From JALOLG01 sp963776935 (GTDB lineage: Bacteria > Actinomycetota > Acidimicrobiia > Acidimicrobiales > Ilumatobacteraceae): a stretch of 64,000 bases of DNA. The notes below the pieces were generated by a model that had not been told where the DNA came from, did not search any database, and saw only the letters and a program-made list of their open reading frames with translations. Numbering within the stretch: position 1 is the first letter of the stretch; every line of letters starts with the position of its first letter. Shown here in pieces: positions 24,870 to 33,803 of the stretch. Position numbers and translations under genes: made by a program. The stretch spans positions 62,001 to 126,000 of the forward strand of contig CAVZOP010000002.1 in assembly GCA_963776935.1 (NCBI GenBank), given 5' to 3'.

Positions 24870-26663
24870 TCAGCCCGTGAGTTGCGACTCGAGCGTGTCG
24901 ACGGCGACTTGGAGTTGGGCGGGGAGCTTGTCGCCGAACTGGGCGTAGTGCTCGCGGATCTCGGGGATCGCCACCCGCCAGCCGTCGGCGTCGAGCGACA
25001 GGATCGCGCCGAGGTCGGCGTCGTCGATGTCGAGACCGGCCGTGTCGAGCGCACCGGGGGTGGGGAGACGTCCGATCGCGGTGTCGACCGCCTCGGCCGC
25101 GCCGTTGACGCGCTCGAACACCCACTTGAGGACGCGGCTGTTCTCGCCGTACCCGGGCCACAGGTACCGTCCGTCCGCATCGCGCCGGAACCAGTTGACG
25201 TAGAAGATCTTCGGCAGCTTGTCGGTCTCGGTCGCCTTGCCGATCGACAGCCAGTGGGCGAAGTAGTCGGCGAAGTTGTAGCCGCAGAACGGCAGCATCG
25301 CCATCGGGTCGAAGCGCAGCTTGCCGACCGCGCCGGCTGCCGCGGCCGTCGTCTCCGACGCCATGATCGAGCCGAGGAACACACCGTGCTCCCAGTCGTA
25401 GGCCTCGGTCACGAGTGGCACCGTGGTGCGGCGCCGTCCACCGAACAGGATCGCCGAGATCGGCACACCGGCCGGGTCCTCCCACTCCGGTGCGATCGAC
25501 GGGCACTGCGAAGCCGGCGCCGTGAATCGGGCGTTGGGGTGGGCGGCCGGGGTCTCGGACTCTGGGGTCCACAGGTTGCCGCGCCAGTCGGTGGCGCGGG
25601 CAGGGGGTGTGTCGCTCATGCCTTCCCACCACACGTCGCCGTCGTCGGTCAACGCCGTGTTGGTGTAGATACAGTTGCCCCACAGGGTGTCCATCGCGTT
25701 GGGGTTGGTGTCGTAGCCGGTGCCGGGCGCGACGCCGAAGAAGCCGGCTTCCGGGTTGATGGCGTACAGCCGGCCGTCATCACCGAACTTCATCCAGCAG
25801 ATGTCGTCGCCGATCGTCTCGGCCTTCCAGCCGGGGATCGTCGGCACGAGCATCGCCAGGTTGGTCTTGCCGCACGCCGACGGGAACGCCGCGGCGATGT
25901 ACTTCGCCTCGCCCTGCGGGTTGGTCAGCTTGAGGATCAACATGTGCTCGGCGAGCCAGCCGTCGTCGCGGGCCATCACCGACGCGATCCGCAGTGCGAA
26001 GCACTTCTTGCCGAGCAGCGCGTTGCCGCCGTACCCGGATCCGTACGACCAGATCTCGCGGGTGTCGGGGAAGTGGACGATGTACTTGTTGTCGGCGTCG
26101 CACGGCCACGGCACGTCCTGCTCGCCGTCCTGGAGGGGTGCCCCGACCGAGTGCAGGCACGGCACCCAGTCGCCGTCGCCGAGCACGTCGAGCGCCGCTT
26201 GACCCATGCGGGTCATGATCCGCATGCTCGCCGCCACGTAGGGGGAGTCGGTGAGCTGCACCCCGACGTGGGCGATCGGCGATCCGAGCGGACCCATCGA
26301 GAACGGCACCACGTACATCGTGCGGCCCTGCATGGCGCCCGTGTACAGCTTCGTGAGCTCGGCCCGCATCTCGTCGGGCGCCCGCCAGTTGTTGTTGGGA
26401 CCAGCCTCCTCGGCGGTGGTCGAGCAGATGAAGGTGCGGTCCTCGACCCGAGCCACGTCGCCGGGGTCGGAGTGGGCCCAGTAGCTGTTGGGCCGCTTGG
26501 CCGCGTCGAGCTCCGTGAACGTTCCCACGGCGACGAGCTGCTGGCACAGCCGTTCGTACTCCTCCGCCGTGCCGTCGCACCATTCGACATCCCGGGGCTG
26601 GAGGATCGCCGCCCAGTCCTCGACCCAACGCTGCAGCCGTTCGTTCCCTGTGGTTGCGCTCAT
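24870..26663 (-). CDS. pckG: Phosphoenolpyruvate carboxykinase (GTP)
   Basis: The 597-residue enzyme shows the GTP-type PEPCK signature FPSACGKTNLAML with the hyper-reactive Cys and kinase-1 lysine. It also has NSYWAHSDPGDVARVEDRTF near residue 60, GSGYGGNALLGKKC, and PKIFYVNWFRRDADGRYLWPG at the C-terminal side. It interconverts oxaloacetate and PEP with GTP/GDP, normally at the first step of gluconeogenesis. The length matches actinobacterial and animal GTP enzymes, not the ATP type. I chose the ATG at 26663, with AGGA a few bases upstream, over the GTG at 26675. A ppc gene at 49.5 kb gives the opposite anaplerotic reaction. Confidence 0.96.
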   Translation of the reverse strand: MSATTGNERLQRWVEDWAAILQPRDVEWCDGTAEEYERLCQQLVAVGTFTELDAAKRPNSYWAHSDPGDVARVEDRTFICSTTAEEAGPNNNWRAPDEMRAELTKLYTGAMQGRTMYVVPFSMGPLGSPIAHVGVQLTDSPYVAASMRIMTRMGQAALDVLGDGDWVPCLHSVGAPLQDGEQDVPWPCDADNKYIVHFPDTREIWSYGSGYGGNALLGKKCFALRIASVMARDDGWLAEHMLILKLTNPQGEAKYIAAAFPSACGKTNLAMLVPTIPGWKAETIGDDICWMKFGDDGRLYAINPEAGFFGVAPGTGYDTNPNAMDTLWGNCIYTNTALTDDGDVWWEGMSDTPPARATDWRGNLWTPESETPAAHPNARFTAPASQCPSIAPEWEDPAGVPISAILFGGRRRTTVPLVTEAYDWEHGVFLGSIMASETTAAAAGAVGKLRFDPMAMLPFCGYNFADYFAHWLSIGKATETDKLPKIFYVNWFRRDADGRYLWPGYGENSRVLKWVFERVNGAAEAVDTAIGRLPTPGALDTAGLDIDDADLGAILSLDADGWRVAIPEIREHYAQFGDKLPAQLQVAVDTLESQLTG

Positions 26664-26795
26664 GTCGTCCTGCACTCCTCGCTGAGCTGACAGTTCAAGT
26701 CTTGTCGATCGAGTTGATCGATGGAAAACGTGGTGTGAACGGCATATCTCAATCCGTCGGATCGCAATCCGACGGCCAACCGATTCTGCTGGTGT

Positions 26796-27020
26796 TCAGG
26801 ACCGCCCGGGAGTTCCCATGTCGACCTCGGACCCGAGACGGAGCCGCGTCGCCCGGCCCGCTTCGTCGAGGTCGAACACGACCCGCTGACCCTGGCGGAC
26901 CATGCGGAAGATCGAACCCTCGAGCGCGTCGGCGGCGAGGTCGTAGTCGGCGAGATCGGTGTCGCACATCACGACGCCGAGGCCGGACCCCGGGTCGTAT
27001 GCCTTGACGACTCCCTGCAC
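26796..27020 (-). CDS. Cold-shock-like small protein
   Basis: The 74-residue protein resembles a divergent cold-shock (OB-fold) domain. It begins VQGVVKAYDPGSGLGVVMCD and continues LADYDLAADALEGSIFRMVR, then GQRVVFDLDEAGRATRLRLG. The aromatic RNP motifs of true CspA proteins are not obvious, so nucleic-acid binding is uncertain. The GTG start is 13 bp after the rpmB stop, so it is probably co-transcribed with the ribosomal protein gene. The 132-bp gap to pckG shows nothing I can identify. Confidence 0.75.
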   Translation of the reverse strand: MQGVVKAYDPGSGLGVVMCDTDLADYDLAADALEGSIFRMVRQGQRVVFDLDEAGRATRLRLGSEVDMGTPGRS

Positions 27021-27033
27021 GGTTGGCCAGGCC

Positions 27034-27273
27034 CTACTTGTCGATCGATGCGCCGACGGCGGGCTTGTTCAGCTTGCCGACCAGGCCCGCCTTGGTGATC
27101 TTGCCGGCCTTGATGCAGCCGGTGCACACGTTGACGCGCTTGGGAGCACCCTCGACGAGCGCCCGCACGCGTTGGATGTTGGGATTCCAGCGACGCTTCG
27201 TGCGCCGGTGCGAGTGCGACACCGACATGCCCCACGAGGGCTTCTTGCCGCACACTTCACATACCGATGCCAT
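27034..27273 (-). CDS. rpmB: Ribosomal protein bL28, zinc-binding form
   Basis: The 79-residue protein has the L28 core SHSHRRTKRRWNPNIQRVRA. It also has two cysteine pairs, CEVCG at residue 5 and CTGC near residue 50, of the zinc-containing (C+) paralogue type. In actinobacteria C+ forms are often replaced by C- copies under zinc limitation; no copy or Zur site is visible here. Two AGGAGA-like Shine-Dalgarno sequences lie upstream of the ATG at 27273, unlike the leaderless neighbours. It is divergent from the FakA-like gene and followed closely by the cold-shock-like gene. Confidence 0.95.
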   Translation of the reverse strand: MASVCEVCGKKPSWGMSVSHSHRRTKRRWNPNIQRVRALVEGAPKRVNVCTGCIKAGKITKAGLVGKLNKPAVGASIDK

Positions 27274-27398
27274 CACGCTCTCCTGGGGACGTTCTCCTGG
27301 GCGGTGCCCGTAGGTCTCGACGTTCGGCGACGTTCGCGACCGAACGACACGCCTGAACAGCACTTCGAGGCTACCAGCGGTTCGACGAAGCCCACTAC

Positions 27399-27404
27399 TA
27401 CGAT
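27399..27404 (+). promoter_or_regulatory. Candidate -10 element for the FakA-like gene
   Basis: TACGAT ends 7 nt before the GTG start at 27412, and no Shine-Dalgarno sequence is present. The same hexamer and spacing occur before kgd. Confidence 0.45.
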
Positions 27405-27411
27405 ATCGGCC

Positions 27412-29115
27412 GTGCCAACCCTCGAGCGGCTCGATGTCCAGGCCCTCAGGGCGGTGATCACCACGTACCGCGACGCCGTGAAGGCGCACGCCACGGCCAT
27501 CAACCGCCTCAACGTGTACCCGGTTCCCGACGGTGACACCGGTACCAACATGGCTCGCACGCTCGATGCCGTGGTCGCCGAGATGGAATCCGTACCCGTC
27601 GAGCTCGACGCGACGTGCGACGCCATCAGCCACGGCTCTTTGATGGGCGCTCGTGGCAACAGTGGGGTGATCCTCAGCCAGATCCTGCGCGGGATGACGG
27701 CGACGCTGAAGGGTCACGGCGACGCGACGGCGGCGCGGTTCGCCGACGCCCTGGCGGCAGCCGCGGCCGCGGCCTACCAGGCCGTGCTCAAGCCCGTCGA
27801 GGGCACGATCCTCACCGTGGCCCGCGAGTCGGCCGAGGCGGCGCAGGCCGCAGCCGGCGGGGGAGCGCCCCTCGTCGATGTGCTGCGGGCGGCACGCAAG
27901 GCGGGTCGGGCCGCCCTCGACAACACCCCGGAACTGCTCCCGGTGCTCAAGGAGGCCGGGGTCGTCGATGCCGGTGGCGCGGGCTACCTGCTACTGCTCG
28001 ACGCCGCCGTGCACGTGGTCGGCGGTGACCCGCTGCCCGAGCCCGAGCTCGTCGAAGGCCCGATCGGTGATCTGTTCGGCGCGGTCGCTCATCACACGTC
28101 GGGGGTCGACGGCGACCTCGACGTCAGTGAGCAGCGCTACGAGGTGATGTACTTCTGCGACCTACCGGACGCGCGCATCGACGACTTCAAACGCGGGTGG
28201 GGCGAAATCGGGGACTCGATCGTGGTCGTCGGCGGCGATGGGCTCTGGAACTGTCATGTCCACACCAACGACATCGGCGCCGCGATCGAGGTGGCGCTCG
28301 ACCTGGGGGGTCGGCCGAAGCAGATCCGGGTGACCGATCTGTTCGAAGAGGTCGCCGAGGAGCACGCCCACCGGACGGCGGGCATGCACACCGAGACCGC
28401 CACGGTCGCCCCGACCGCGGGTGTGCGCAGCCGTCCCGGTGCCGGACTCCCGGCGGTCACATGCGCAGTCGTCGCGGTGTGCAGCGGCGACGGCCTGGCC
28501 GAGTTGTTCTCGAACCTCGGCGTCCAGGGCGTCGTCACGGGTGGCCAGACCATGAACCCGTCCACCGCGGAGTTGCTCGACACCGTCGAGCACGTCAACG
28601 CCGACGAGGTCATCATCCTGCCCAACAACAAGAACATCATCCCCGTCGCCCAGCAGATCGATGCCCTCACCTCGAAGACGGTGGTGGTCGTGACGACCCG
28701 GTCGATGCCGGAGGCCCTGGCCGCGCTCGTGGTCTACGACCCCGAGGCGTCGGGAGCGGACAACGGCGCCGAGATGACGGCGGCTGCGGAATCGGTGTCG
28801 ACGGGCGAGGTGACACGGGCGGTGCGCGACACCAACAGCGACGTCGGTCCGATCCGGGAGGGCGACTGGATCGGGCTCGTGCGCGGCGACGGCATCGTGT
28901 CCGTCGCGTCCGACGTCGACGGGGCGGCGACGGCGTTGCTCGACCAGCTCGTCGTGCCGGGCCGCGAGCTCGTCACGGTGATCACCGGTGAGGGCGCCAC
29001 CCCGTCCGCCACGGCGGCCATCGAGGGTTGGCTGGCCGACCAGCGCGCCGATGTGCAGGTCGAGGTACACCGCGGCGGACAGCCGCTGTACCCGTACCTG
29101 TTCGGCGTGGAGTGA
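27412..29115 (+). CDS. DAK2 (DhaL)-domain protein, FakA-like fatty acid kinase
   Basis: The 567-residue protein has an N-terminal DhaL-type ATP-binding domain with NVYPVPDGDTGTNMARTL and HGSLMGARGNSGVILSQILRG, both containing Mg-ATP-binding residues. The middle and C-terminal parts (YEVMYFCDLPD, VVGGDGLWNCHVHTNDIG, LPNNKNIIPVAQQ) match the FakA/YloV family. FakA phosphorylates fatty acids presented by a DegV-like FakB partner to feed acyl-phosphate to PlsY. No fakB is seen here, but plsX and acpP of the same pathway lie 5-6 kb downstream. The gene is followed by recG after 10 bp, the common fakA-recG order. Confidence 0.9.
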   Translation: MPTLERLDVQALRAVITTYRDAVKAHATAINRLNVYPVPDGDTGTNMARTLDAVVAEMESVPVELDATCDAISHGSLMGARGNSGVILSQILRGMTATLKGHGDATAARFADALAAAAAAAYQAVLKPVEGTILTVARESAEAAQAAAGGGAPLVDVLRAARKAGRAALDNTPELLPVLKEAGVVDAGGAGYLLLLDAAVHVVGGDPLPEPELVEGPIGDLFGAVAHHTSGVDGDLDVSEQRYEVMYFCDLPDARIDDFKRGWGEIGDSIVVVGGDGLWNCHVHTNDIGAAIEVALDLGGRPKQIRVTDLFEEVAEEHAHRTAGMHTETATVAPTAGVRSRPGAGLPAVTCAVVAVCSGDGLAELFSNLGVQGVVTGGQTMNPSTAELLDTVEHVNADEVIILPNNKNIIPVAQQIDALTSKTVVVVTTRSMPEALAALVVYDPEASGADNGAEMTAAAESVSTGEVTRAVRDTNSDVGPIREGDWIGLVRGDGIVSVASDVDGAATALLDQLVVPGRELVTVITGEGATPSATAAIEGWLADQRADVQVEVHRGGQPLYPYLFGVE

Positions 29116-29125
29116 CTCGACACCG

Positions 29126-31270
29126 GTGACCGGACCGATCACGCTTCGCGAGCTGGCCGACATCGACGTCGGCCGCCTGCGGGGGGTCGGTGAGCGCAAA
29201 CGCGAAGCGCTCGCCGCGTTCGAGATCGAGAACGTGCTCGATCTGGTCACCACGTATCCGCGACGTTGGGTCGACCGGACCAACGAAGCCCGCATCGACG
29301 ATCTGGTGATCGGTACCGAGGCGCTCGTGCTGGTCACCGTGCGGTCGGTCAACAAGCGAGTGCTCCGCAACCGGCGGACGATGGTGACGGCCAATGTCGG
29401 CGACGGCACCGGCCGCATGCAGGTGGTGTTCTTCAACCAACCATGGCGTGAGCGACAGCTCACCGAAGGGCTGCAAGTCGCCCTGTTCGGCAAGGCCGAG
29501 GAGTACCGGGGTGGTTTGCAGATGACGAACCCGATCGTCGACCTGATCGGCGACCGCACCGGGCGCATCGTGGCGATCTATCCCCAGAGCGAGAAGGTCC
29601 AGCTCACGACGTGGGAGCTGGCGGGTTGGATCGAGAACGCGCTGGAGCGGTGTCAACCGCGGGGGCTCGCCGATCCGGTTCCCGACGAGGTGCGCCGGCG
29701 GCTCCACCTGGTCGACCGCGGCGACGCGCTGCGCTCGATCCACCTCCCCGACACGATGCGCGAGAAGGAGTCGGCCCGGCGCCGCCTGGCGTTCGACGAG
29801 TTGCTTCGGGTGCAGCTCCTGCTCGTGATGCGCAAGCGGGCCCTCGAGCACGAGGCGCGCGGCGTGAGCCACACGATCGACGGTGAGTTGGTGCGGCGCT
29901 TCCACGACCACCTCCCGTACCCGCTCACGACGGCCCAGCGGCGGGTCATCGCCGAGATCAGTGGGGATCTCGCCGCGCCGCATCCGATGCACCGGTTGCT
30001 CCAGGGTGATGTCGGTTCGGGCAAGACCGTGGTCGCCGTCTCGACGATGTTGACTGCCGTGCAAGGTGGTCACCAGGGCGCCCTCATGGCGCCGACCGAA
30101 GTTCTCGCCGAGCAGCACGCGAGCAGCGTCAGGAGCCTCCTCGACGGAGTCACCGTGCCCGATCCCGCCAACTTGTTCGGTGACCGACCGCTGCGGGTCG
30201 AGTTGCTCACCAACCGGGTGGGAGGCGCTGATCGCCGTGAGGTGCTGGCGGGGCTCGCCGACGGCACGGTCGACATCGCGATCGGCACGCACGCGCTGAT
30301 CCAGGAGGGTGTCGCGTTCCACAGCCTCGGCGCGGTGGTCGTCGACGAGCAGCACCGGTTCGGCGTCGAGCAGCGGGCGGCGCTGCGCGACAAGTCGGCC
30401 GGCGGTGTTCCCGACCTGCTCGTGATGACGGCGACGCCGATCCCCCGCACCGCGGCAATGACCGTCTACGGCGACCTCGACGTGAGTGTGCTCGACGAGC
30501 TGCCGCCGGGCCGCACGCCAGTGATGACACGGGCTGCATATGGGCCCCTGCTCGAGGCCGAGGTGTGGGCCGACGTGCGCGAGCAGGTGGCGGCCGGACG
30601 ACAGGCGTACGTCGTCTGTCCGCTCATCGAGGAGAGCGAGAAGCTCGAGGTGTCGTCGGCGGAGGAGACGTACCTGCGGTTGGCGGCGGGCGAGCTCGCC
30701 GGGTTGCGGCTCGCACTGCTGCACGGCCGGATGTCGTCGGCCGACAAGGAGATGACGATGGACCTGTTCCGGGCCGGTCGGCTCGACGTCCTCGTCGCCA
30801 CCACCGTCATCGAGGTCGGCGTCGACGTGCCGAACGCCACGATCATGGTGGTGCTCGACGCCGATCGCTTCGGCATCGCCCAGCTCCATCAGCTCCGCGG
30901 CCGGGTCGGGCGCGGCGAGCACGTGTCGCGCTGCTGGCTGGTCACCCAGCACACCGATGAGGCCAGTCCGCGGGTCGAGGCGATCGTCGCGTCCACCGAC
31001 GGCTTCGAGCTCGCCGAGGTCGATCTCGAGCTGCGCGGCGAGGGCACGCTGATGTCGACGTCGCAGAAGGGACGCAGCGACCTCAAGTTGGCCTCGCTGC
31101 GCCGCGACCGCGAGCTGGTGGCCCTGGCCAGGGAGGCGGCGTTCGAGATCGTCGACGCCGACCCGACCCTCGCCGCCCACCCCGACCTCGCCGACGAGCT
31201 CGCCCTCCTGTTCACCGAACGCGACGAGTCCTTCCTCACCAAGTCCTATTGCGTCCGTCGAAGCGGCTGA
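29126..31270 (+). CDS. recG: ATP-dependent DNA helicase RecG
   Basis: The 714-residue protein has the RecG order: a wedge/OB domain (TMVTANVGDGTGRMQVVFFN near residue 90), Walker A in LLQGDVGSGKTVVAVSTM, Walker B as DEQH in VVDEQHRFGVEQR, and TATPIPRTAAM. SF2 helicase C motifs follow in VATTVIEVGVDVPNA and HQLRGRVGRG. It reverses stalled forks and branch-migrates Holliday junctions. The GTG at 29126 was chosen as the first in-frame start after the upstream stop that gives the family N-terminus. A palindromic terminator-like element follows at 31327. Confidence 0.95.
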   Translation: MTGPITLRELADIDVGRLRGVGERKREALAAFEIENVLDLVTTYPRRWVDRTNEARIDDLVIGTEALVLVTVRSVNKRVLRNRRTMVTANVGDGTGRMQVVFFNQPWRERQLTEGLQVALFGKAEEYRGGLQMTNPIVDLIGDRTGRIVAIYPQSEKVQLTTWELAGWIENALERCQPRGLADPVPDEVRRRLHLVDRGDALRSIHLPDTMREKESARRRLAFDELLRVQLLLVMRKRALEHEARGVSHTIDGELVRRFHDHLPYPLTTAQRRVIAEISGDLAAPHPMHRLLQGDVGSGKTVVAVSTMLTAVQGGHQGALMAPTEVLAEQHASSVRSLLDGVTVPDPANLFGDRPLRVELLTNRVGGADRREVLAGLADGTVDIAIGTHALIQEGVAFHSLGAVVVDEQHRFGVEQRAALRDKSAGGVPDLLVMTATPIPRTAAMTVYGDLDVSVLDELPPGRTPVMTRAAYGPLLEAEVWADVREQVAAGRQAYVVCPLIEESEKLEVSSAEETYLRLAAGELAGLRLALLHGRMSSADKEMTMDLFRAGRLDVLVATTVIEVGVDVPNATIMVVLDADRFGIAQLHQLRGRVGRGEHVSRCWLVTQHTDEASPRVEAIVASTDGFELAEVDLELRGEGTLMSTSQKGRSDLKLASLRRDRELVALAREAAFEIVDADPTLAAHPDLADELALLFTERDESFLTKSYCVRRSG

Positions 31271-31326
31271 CGCCGCCGACGGACGAACCGGGGCTTCACC
31301 TCTGAACGACGCACGACCTCGAACCC

Positions 31327-31385
31327 CGATCTGTCTGCCTCAGATTGCCCGTGGCCTCATCTGAAGCAGACAGGTCGGATTTTTC
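31327..31385 (+). terminator. Palindromic terminator-like element, copy A
   Basis: Arms 31327-31344 and 31360-31373 plus GTCG form an 18-bp stem with one mismatch and one wobble around a 15-nt loop (TTGCCCGTGGCCTCA). A TTTTT run at 31380-31384 follows. It sits between recG and the convergent zinc-ribbon gene. A near-identical element is at 33804. Confidence 0.7.
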
Positions 31386-31388
31386 GGG

Positions 31389-31562
31389 TCAGTCGTCGTC
31401 GCCGGGGTCGGGGAGGACGAGGTCCCAGCGGTCGAGGCAGTCCTGGCAGCGGTAGGCGACGATGTCGCCGGGGTACCAGACGCCGTCCTCGCGGGGCTGG
31501 GTGAGCAAGAACGCGCGGCCGCCGCAGTCGATGCACGTGATCACGAGGTCGGGTTCGAGCAC
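31389..31562 (-). CDS. Small zinc-ribbon-like protein
   Basis: A 57-residue reading frame starts with GTG at 31562. It contains two CxxC pairs, in VITCIDCGGRAF near residue 8 and YRCQDCLDRWDL near residue 37, spaced as in a zinc ribbon, with an acidic C-terminal tail (PDPGDDD). Conserved cysteines and a composition unlike a shadow frame support it as a real gene. It is divergent from rsmD by 17 bp, so their promoters must overlap. Function is unknown; nucleic-acid or protein binding is a reasonable guess. Confidence 0.7.
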   Translation of the reverse strand: MLEPDLVITCIDCGGRAFLLTQPREDGVWYPGDIVAYRCQDCLDRWDLVLPDPGDDD

Positions 31563-31567
31563 CCCCG

Positions 31568-31573
31568 TAGTCT
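31568..31573 (+). promoter_or_regulatory. Candidate -10 element for rsmD
   Basis: TAGTCT lies 6 nt before the ATG at 31580, with no Shine-Dalgarno sequence. It is within the 17-bp gap to the divergent zinc-ribbon gene. Confidence 0.4.
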
Positions 31574-31579
31574 GGCCCG

Positions 31580-32125
31580 ATGCGTGTGGTCGCGGGAGAG
31601 TTGCGCGGGCGGCGCATCGTCGCGCCGGCCGGCACGTCGACGAGGCCGACCACCGAGATCGTCCGCGAGGCCACGTTCAACGCCCTGGGGAGCCGTGACC
31701 TGGTGGTCGGCGCCCACGTCGCCGACCTGTACGCCGGGAGCGGGGCGATCGGGATCGAGGCATTGTCGAGGGGCGCCCAGCAGTGCACGTTCGTCGAGCG
31801 AGATCGCGACGCGCTGCGGGCACTGCGGACCAACCTCGAAACCCTCGAGCTCACCGATCGGACACGGATCGTGACGGGCGACGTGCTGGCGGTGGCCGCC
31901 GCGATCGACGCCGAGCTGGTCTTCGCCGACCCTCCCTACGACTTCACCGCTTGGGATCGTCTGCTCGGTTCGCTCCGTGCCCCGTTCGTCGTCGCCGAGT
32001 CAGGTGCCGCGCTCGTCGCGCCCGCTGACGGGTCGGACGGCACCGCCAACGCTCTGTCGAGCCCGTTCACGGTGACCCGATCGAAGCGATACGGCCGCAC
32101 GTGGGTGACCTTCTTCGAGCGATGA
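31580..32125 (+). CDS. rsmD: 16S rRNA (guanine(966)-N(2))-methyltransferase
   Basis: The 181-residue protein has the RsmD pattern: RVVAGELRGRRIVAPAG at the start, RPTTEIVREATFNAL, the SAM-binding DLYAGSGAIGIEALSRGA, and catalytic DPPY in VFADPPYDF. It methylates G966 of 16S rRNA (E. coli numbering) during 30S assembly. The coaD gene follows after 22 bp, the usual rsmD-coaD order. Confidence 0.93.
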   Translation: MRVVAGELRGRRIVAPAGTSTRPTTEIVREATFNALGSRDLVVGAHVADLYAGSGAIGIEALSRGAQQCTFVERDRDALRALRTNLETLELTDRTRIVTGDVLAVAAAIDAELVFADPPYDFTAWDRLLGSLRAPFVVAESGAALVAPADGSDGTANALSSPFTVTRSKRYGRTWVTFFER

Positions 32126-32147
32126 CCGAAGTACCTTTGGCGCAGCC

Positions 32148-32651
32148 ATGGCGAAGGTCCTGATACCCGGCAGTTTCGACCCACTCCACAATGGCCACGT
32201 CGACGTCATCGACCAGGCGTTGGAGTTGTTCGGTCACGTCGTCGTCGCCGTGATGCACAACCCCGAGAAGCCGTCGGGGCTGTTCGGGATCGACGACCGG
32301 GTCGAGCTGGCGAAATCGAGTTTGCCGGGCCGTCGAGGGATCACGGTCGTCGCCTTTCCTGGGCTCGTCGTGCAGGCCGCCGAGGCGGTCGAGGCCGACT
32401 TCATCGTCAAGGGTCTGCGGTCGGCCGGCGATTTCGAGATCGAGCAACAGATGGCTCACAACAACCACGCCGTCACCGGGATCCGCACCGTCTACGTGCC
32501 GTGTTCGCCGGCATTGGGGTACATCAGCAGCCGGTTCGTCCGCGAGATCGCCGAGCACGGTGGGACCGTCGACCACCTCGTGGCCCCGTACGTCGCGGAG
32601 GCACTCGCTCGCCGGTACAGTCTCAGCCCCCCCGACGAAGAGATGTCATGA
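32148..32651 (+). CDS. coaD: Phosphopantetheine adenylyltransferase
   Basis: The 167-residue enzyme shows the nucleotidyltransferase motif PGSFDPLHNGHVDVI (HxGH) at residues 7-21. FIVKGLRSAGDFEIEQQMA is the substrate region, and YISSRFVREIAEHGG the C-terminal ISSxxxR motif. It makes dephospho-CoA from phosphopantetheine and ATP, the penultimate step of CoA synthesis. TACCTT at 32132-32137, 10 nt before the ATG, may be its own -10 element. The stop overlaps the next ATG by 4 bp. Confidence 0.95.
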   Translation: MAKVLIPGSFDPLHNGHVDVIDQALELFGHVVVAVMHNPEKPSGLFGIDDRVELAKSSLPGRRGITVVAFPGLVVQAAEAVEADFIVKGLRSAGDFEIEQQMAHNNHAVTGIRTVYVPCSPALGYISSRFVREIAEHGGTVDHLVAPYVAEALARRYSLSPPDEEMS

Positions 32652-33256
32652 GCCACGACGACCGCTACACCGACGGCTACGACGACGACTACGAAGAGAT
32701 CGACGACGAGTACCCCGAGGCCGCACAGCAGAACGGGTACGTCGGCGACGCCGAGACGTTGCTGCGCCGGGCCGTCGACATCGTCGCCACGGCGCCGACG
32801 ATGCCGCTGTCGTCGTCGCCACGCATCGATCGCGACGAGATCATCGAGCTGCTCGAAGAGGCCCTCGCCCGTCTCCCTGACGAGCTGCGCCAGGCCCGCT
32901 GGATGCTCAAGGAGCGCCAGGAGTTCGTCGCCAAGACCCGCCGCGAAGCCGACGAACTGCTCGAAGCCGCACGTGGACAGGCCGAGCGGATGGTGCAGCG
33001 CACGGAAGTCGTCCGGGCGGCCGAGCAACGGGCCCGCCACGTGATGGAGACCGCCGACAACGACTCCCGCCGGTTGCGCCTCGAGACCGAAGACTTCCTC
33101 GACCAGCGCCTCGGCAGCTTCGAGATCCTCCTCGACCGGCTCTCGAAGACCGTCGCCGCCGGACGCCAGAAGCTGTCGATCGGCGACCTCCGCCCGCCCG
33201 AACCGGCGACCGACGAAGACGACCCGACCAAGGGATTCTTCGACCAGGATCGATGA
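32648..33256 (+). CDS. Coiled-coil protein of unknown function
   Basis: The 202-residue protein has a very acidic, Tyr/Asp-rich N-terminus (about residues 1-30). A predicted helical, charged region from about 55 to 175 follows (EIIELLEEALARLPDELRQA, FVAKTRREADELLEAARGQA, then RMVQRTEVVRAAEQRARHVM), which should form a coiled coil. The pattern recalls DivIVA/Wag31-like or ATP-synthase b-like stalks, but no DivIVA N-terminal lipid-binding motif is present. A gene of this kind is often found between coaD and yceD in actinobacteria. It is coupled to both neighbours by 4-bp ATGA overlaps. Confidence 0.8.
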   Translation: MSHDDRYTDGYDDDYEEIDDEYPEAAQQNGYVGDAETLLRRAVDIVATAPTMPLSSSPRIDRDEIIELLEEALARLPDELRQARWMLKERQEFVAKTRREADELLEAARGQAERMVQRTEVVRAAEQRARHVMETADNDSRRLRLETEDFLDQRLGSFEILLDRLSKTVAAGRQKLSIGDLRPPEPATDEDDPTKGFFDQDR

Positions 33257-33765
33257 TCGTGTCGTCGCCAACGCGTGCGCTGCGGGTCAACGCCAGCGAG
33301 CTCCGGCGCCAGCCGGGCAGTCACCGGCGGGTCGAGCTGGCGATCCCACCCGGCGACCTCGACCTCGGCGACGACCGGGTGAGCGGCGACGTCACCGTGG
33401 CCGTCGACCTCGAGTCGACGATCGATGGGATCGTCGTCGGTGGCGTGGCATCGGTCGCCTGGTCCGACGCCTGCCGGCGCTGCCTGCGCCCCATCGACGG
33501 TGTCGCCGTCGCCCAGGTCGACGAGCTCTACCAGGACCACGTCACCGACCCGGATGCCTTCCCGATCGAGGGCGAGCAGCTCGATCTGGCCCCGATGACC
33601 CGCGAGCTGGTGCTCCTCGAACTGCCCGACGCCCCGCTGTGCCGCGACGACTGCGCCGGGATCTGTGCCGTCTGCGGTCGCGACCGCAACGTCGAGCCCT
33701 GCGACTGTGACAACACCGTTCGCGACGAACGCTGGGCGGCCCTCGACCAGCTCGATCTCGACTAA
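33253..33765 (+). CDS. yceD: YceD family protein (DUF177)
   Basis: The 170-residue protein has the YceD arrangement: an N-terminal beta region (LRVNASELRRQPGSHRRVEL), a CRRCLRP motif, acidic DELYQDH, and C-terminal RDDCAGICAVCGRDRN plus CDC. The cysteines could bind zinc. YceD homologues lie directly upstream of rpmF in most bacteria and have been linked to 23S rRNA accumulation. The ATG overlaps the upstream stop (ATGA). A palindromic terminator-like element separates it from rpmF. Confidence 0.9.
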   Translation: MIVSSPTRALRVNASELRRQPGSHRRVELAIPPGDLDLGDDRVSGDVTVAVDLESTIDGIVVGGVASVAWSDACRRCLRPIDGVAVAQVDELYQDHVTDPDAFPIEGEQLDLAPMTRELVLLELPDAPLCRDDCAGICAVCGRDRNVEPCDCDNTVRDERWAALDQLDLD

Positions 33766-33803
33766 CGAGCGAGTCCAGGCCGCGCCGAACGCCTTCGGCG
33801 GGA

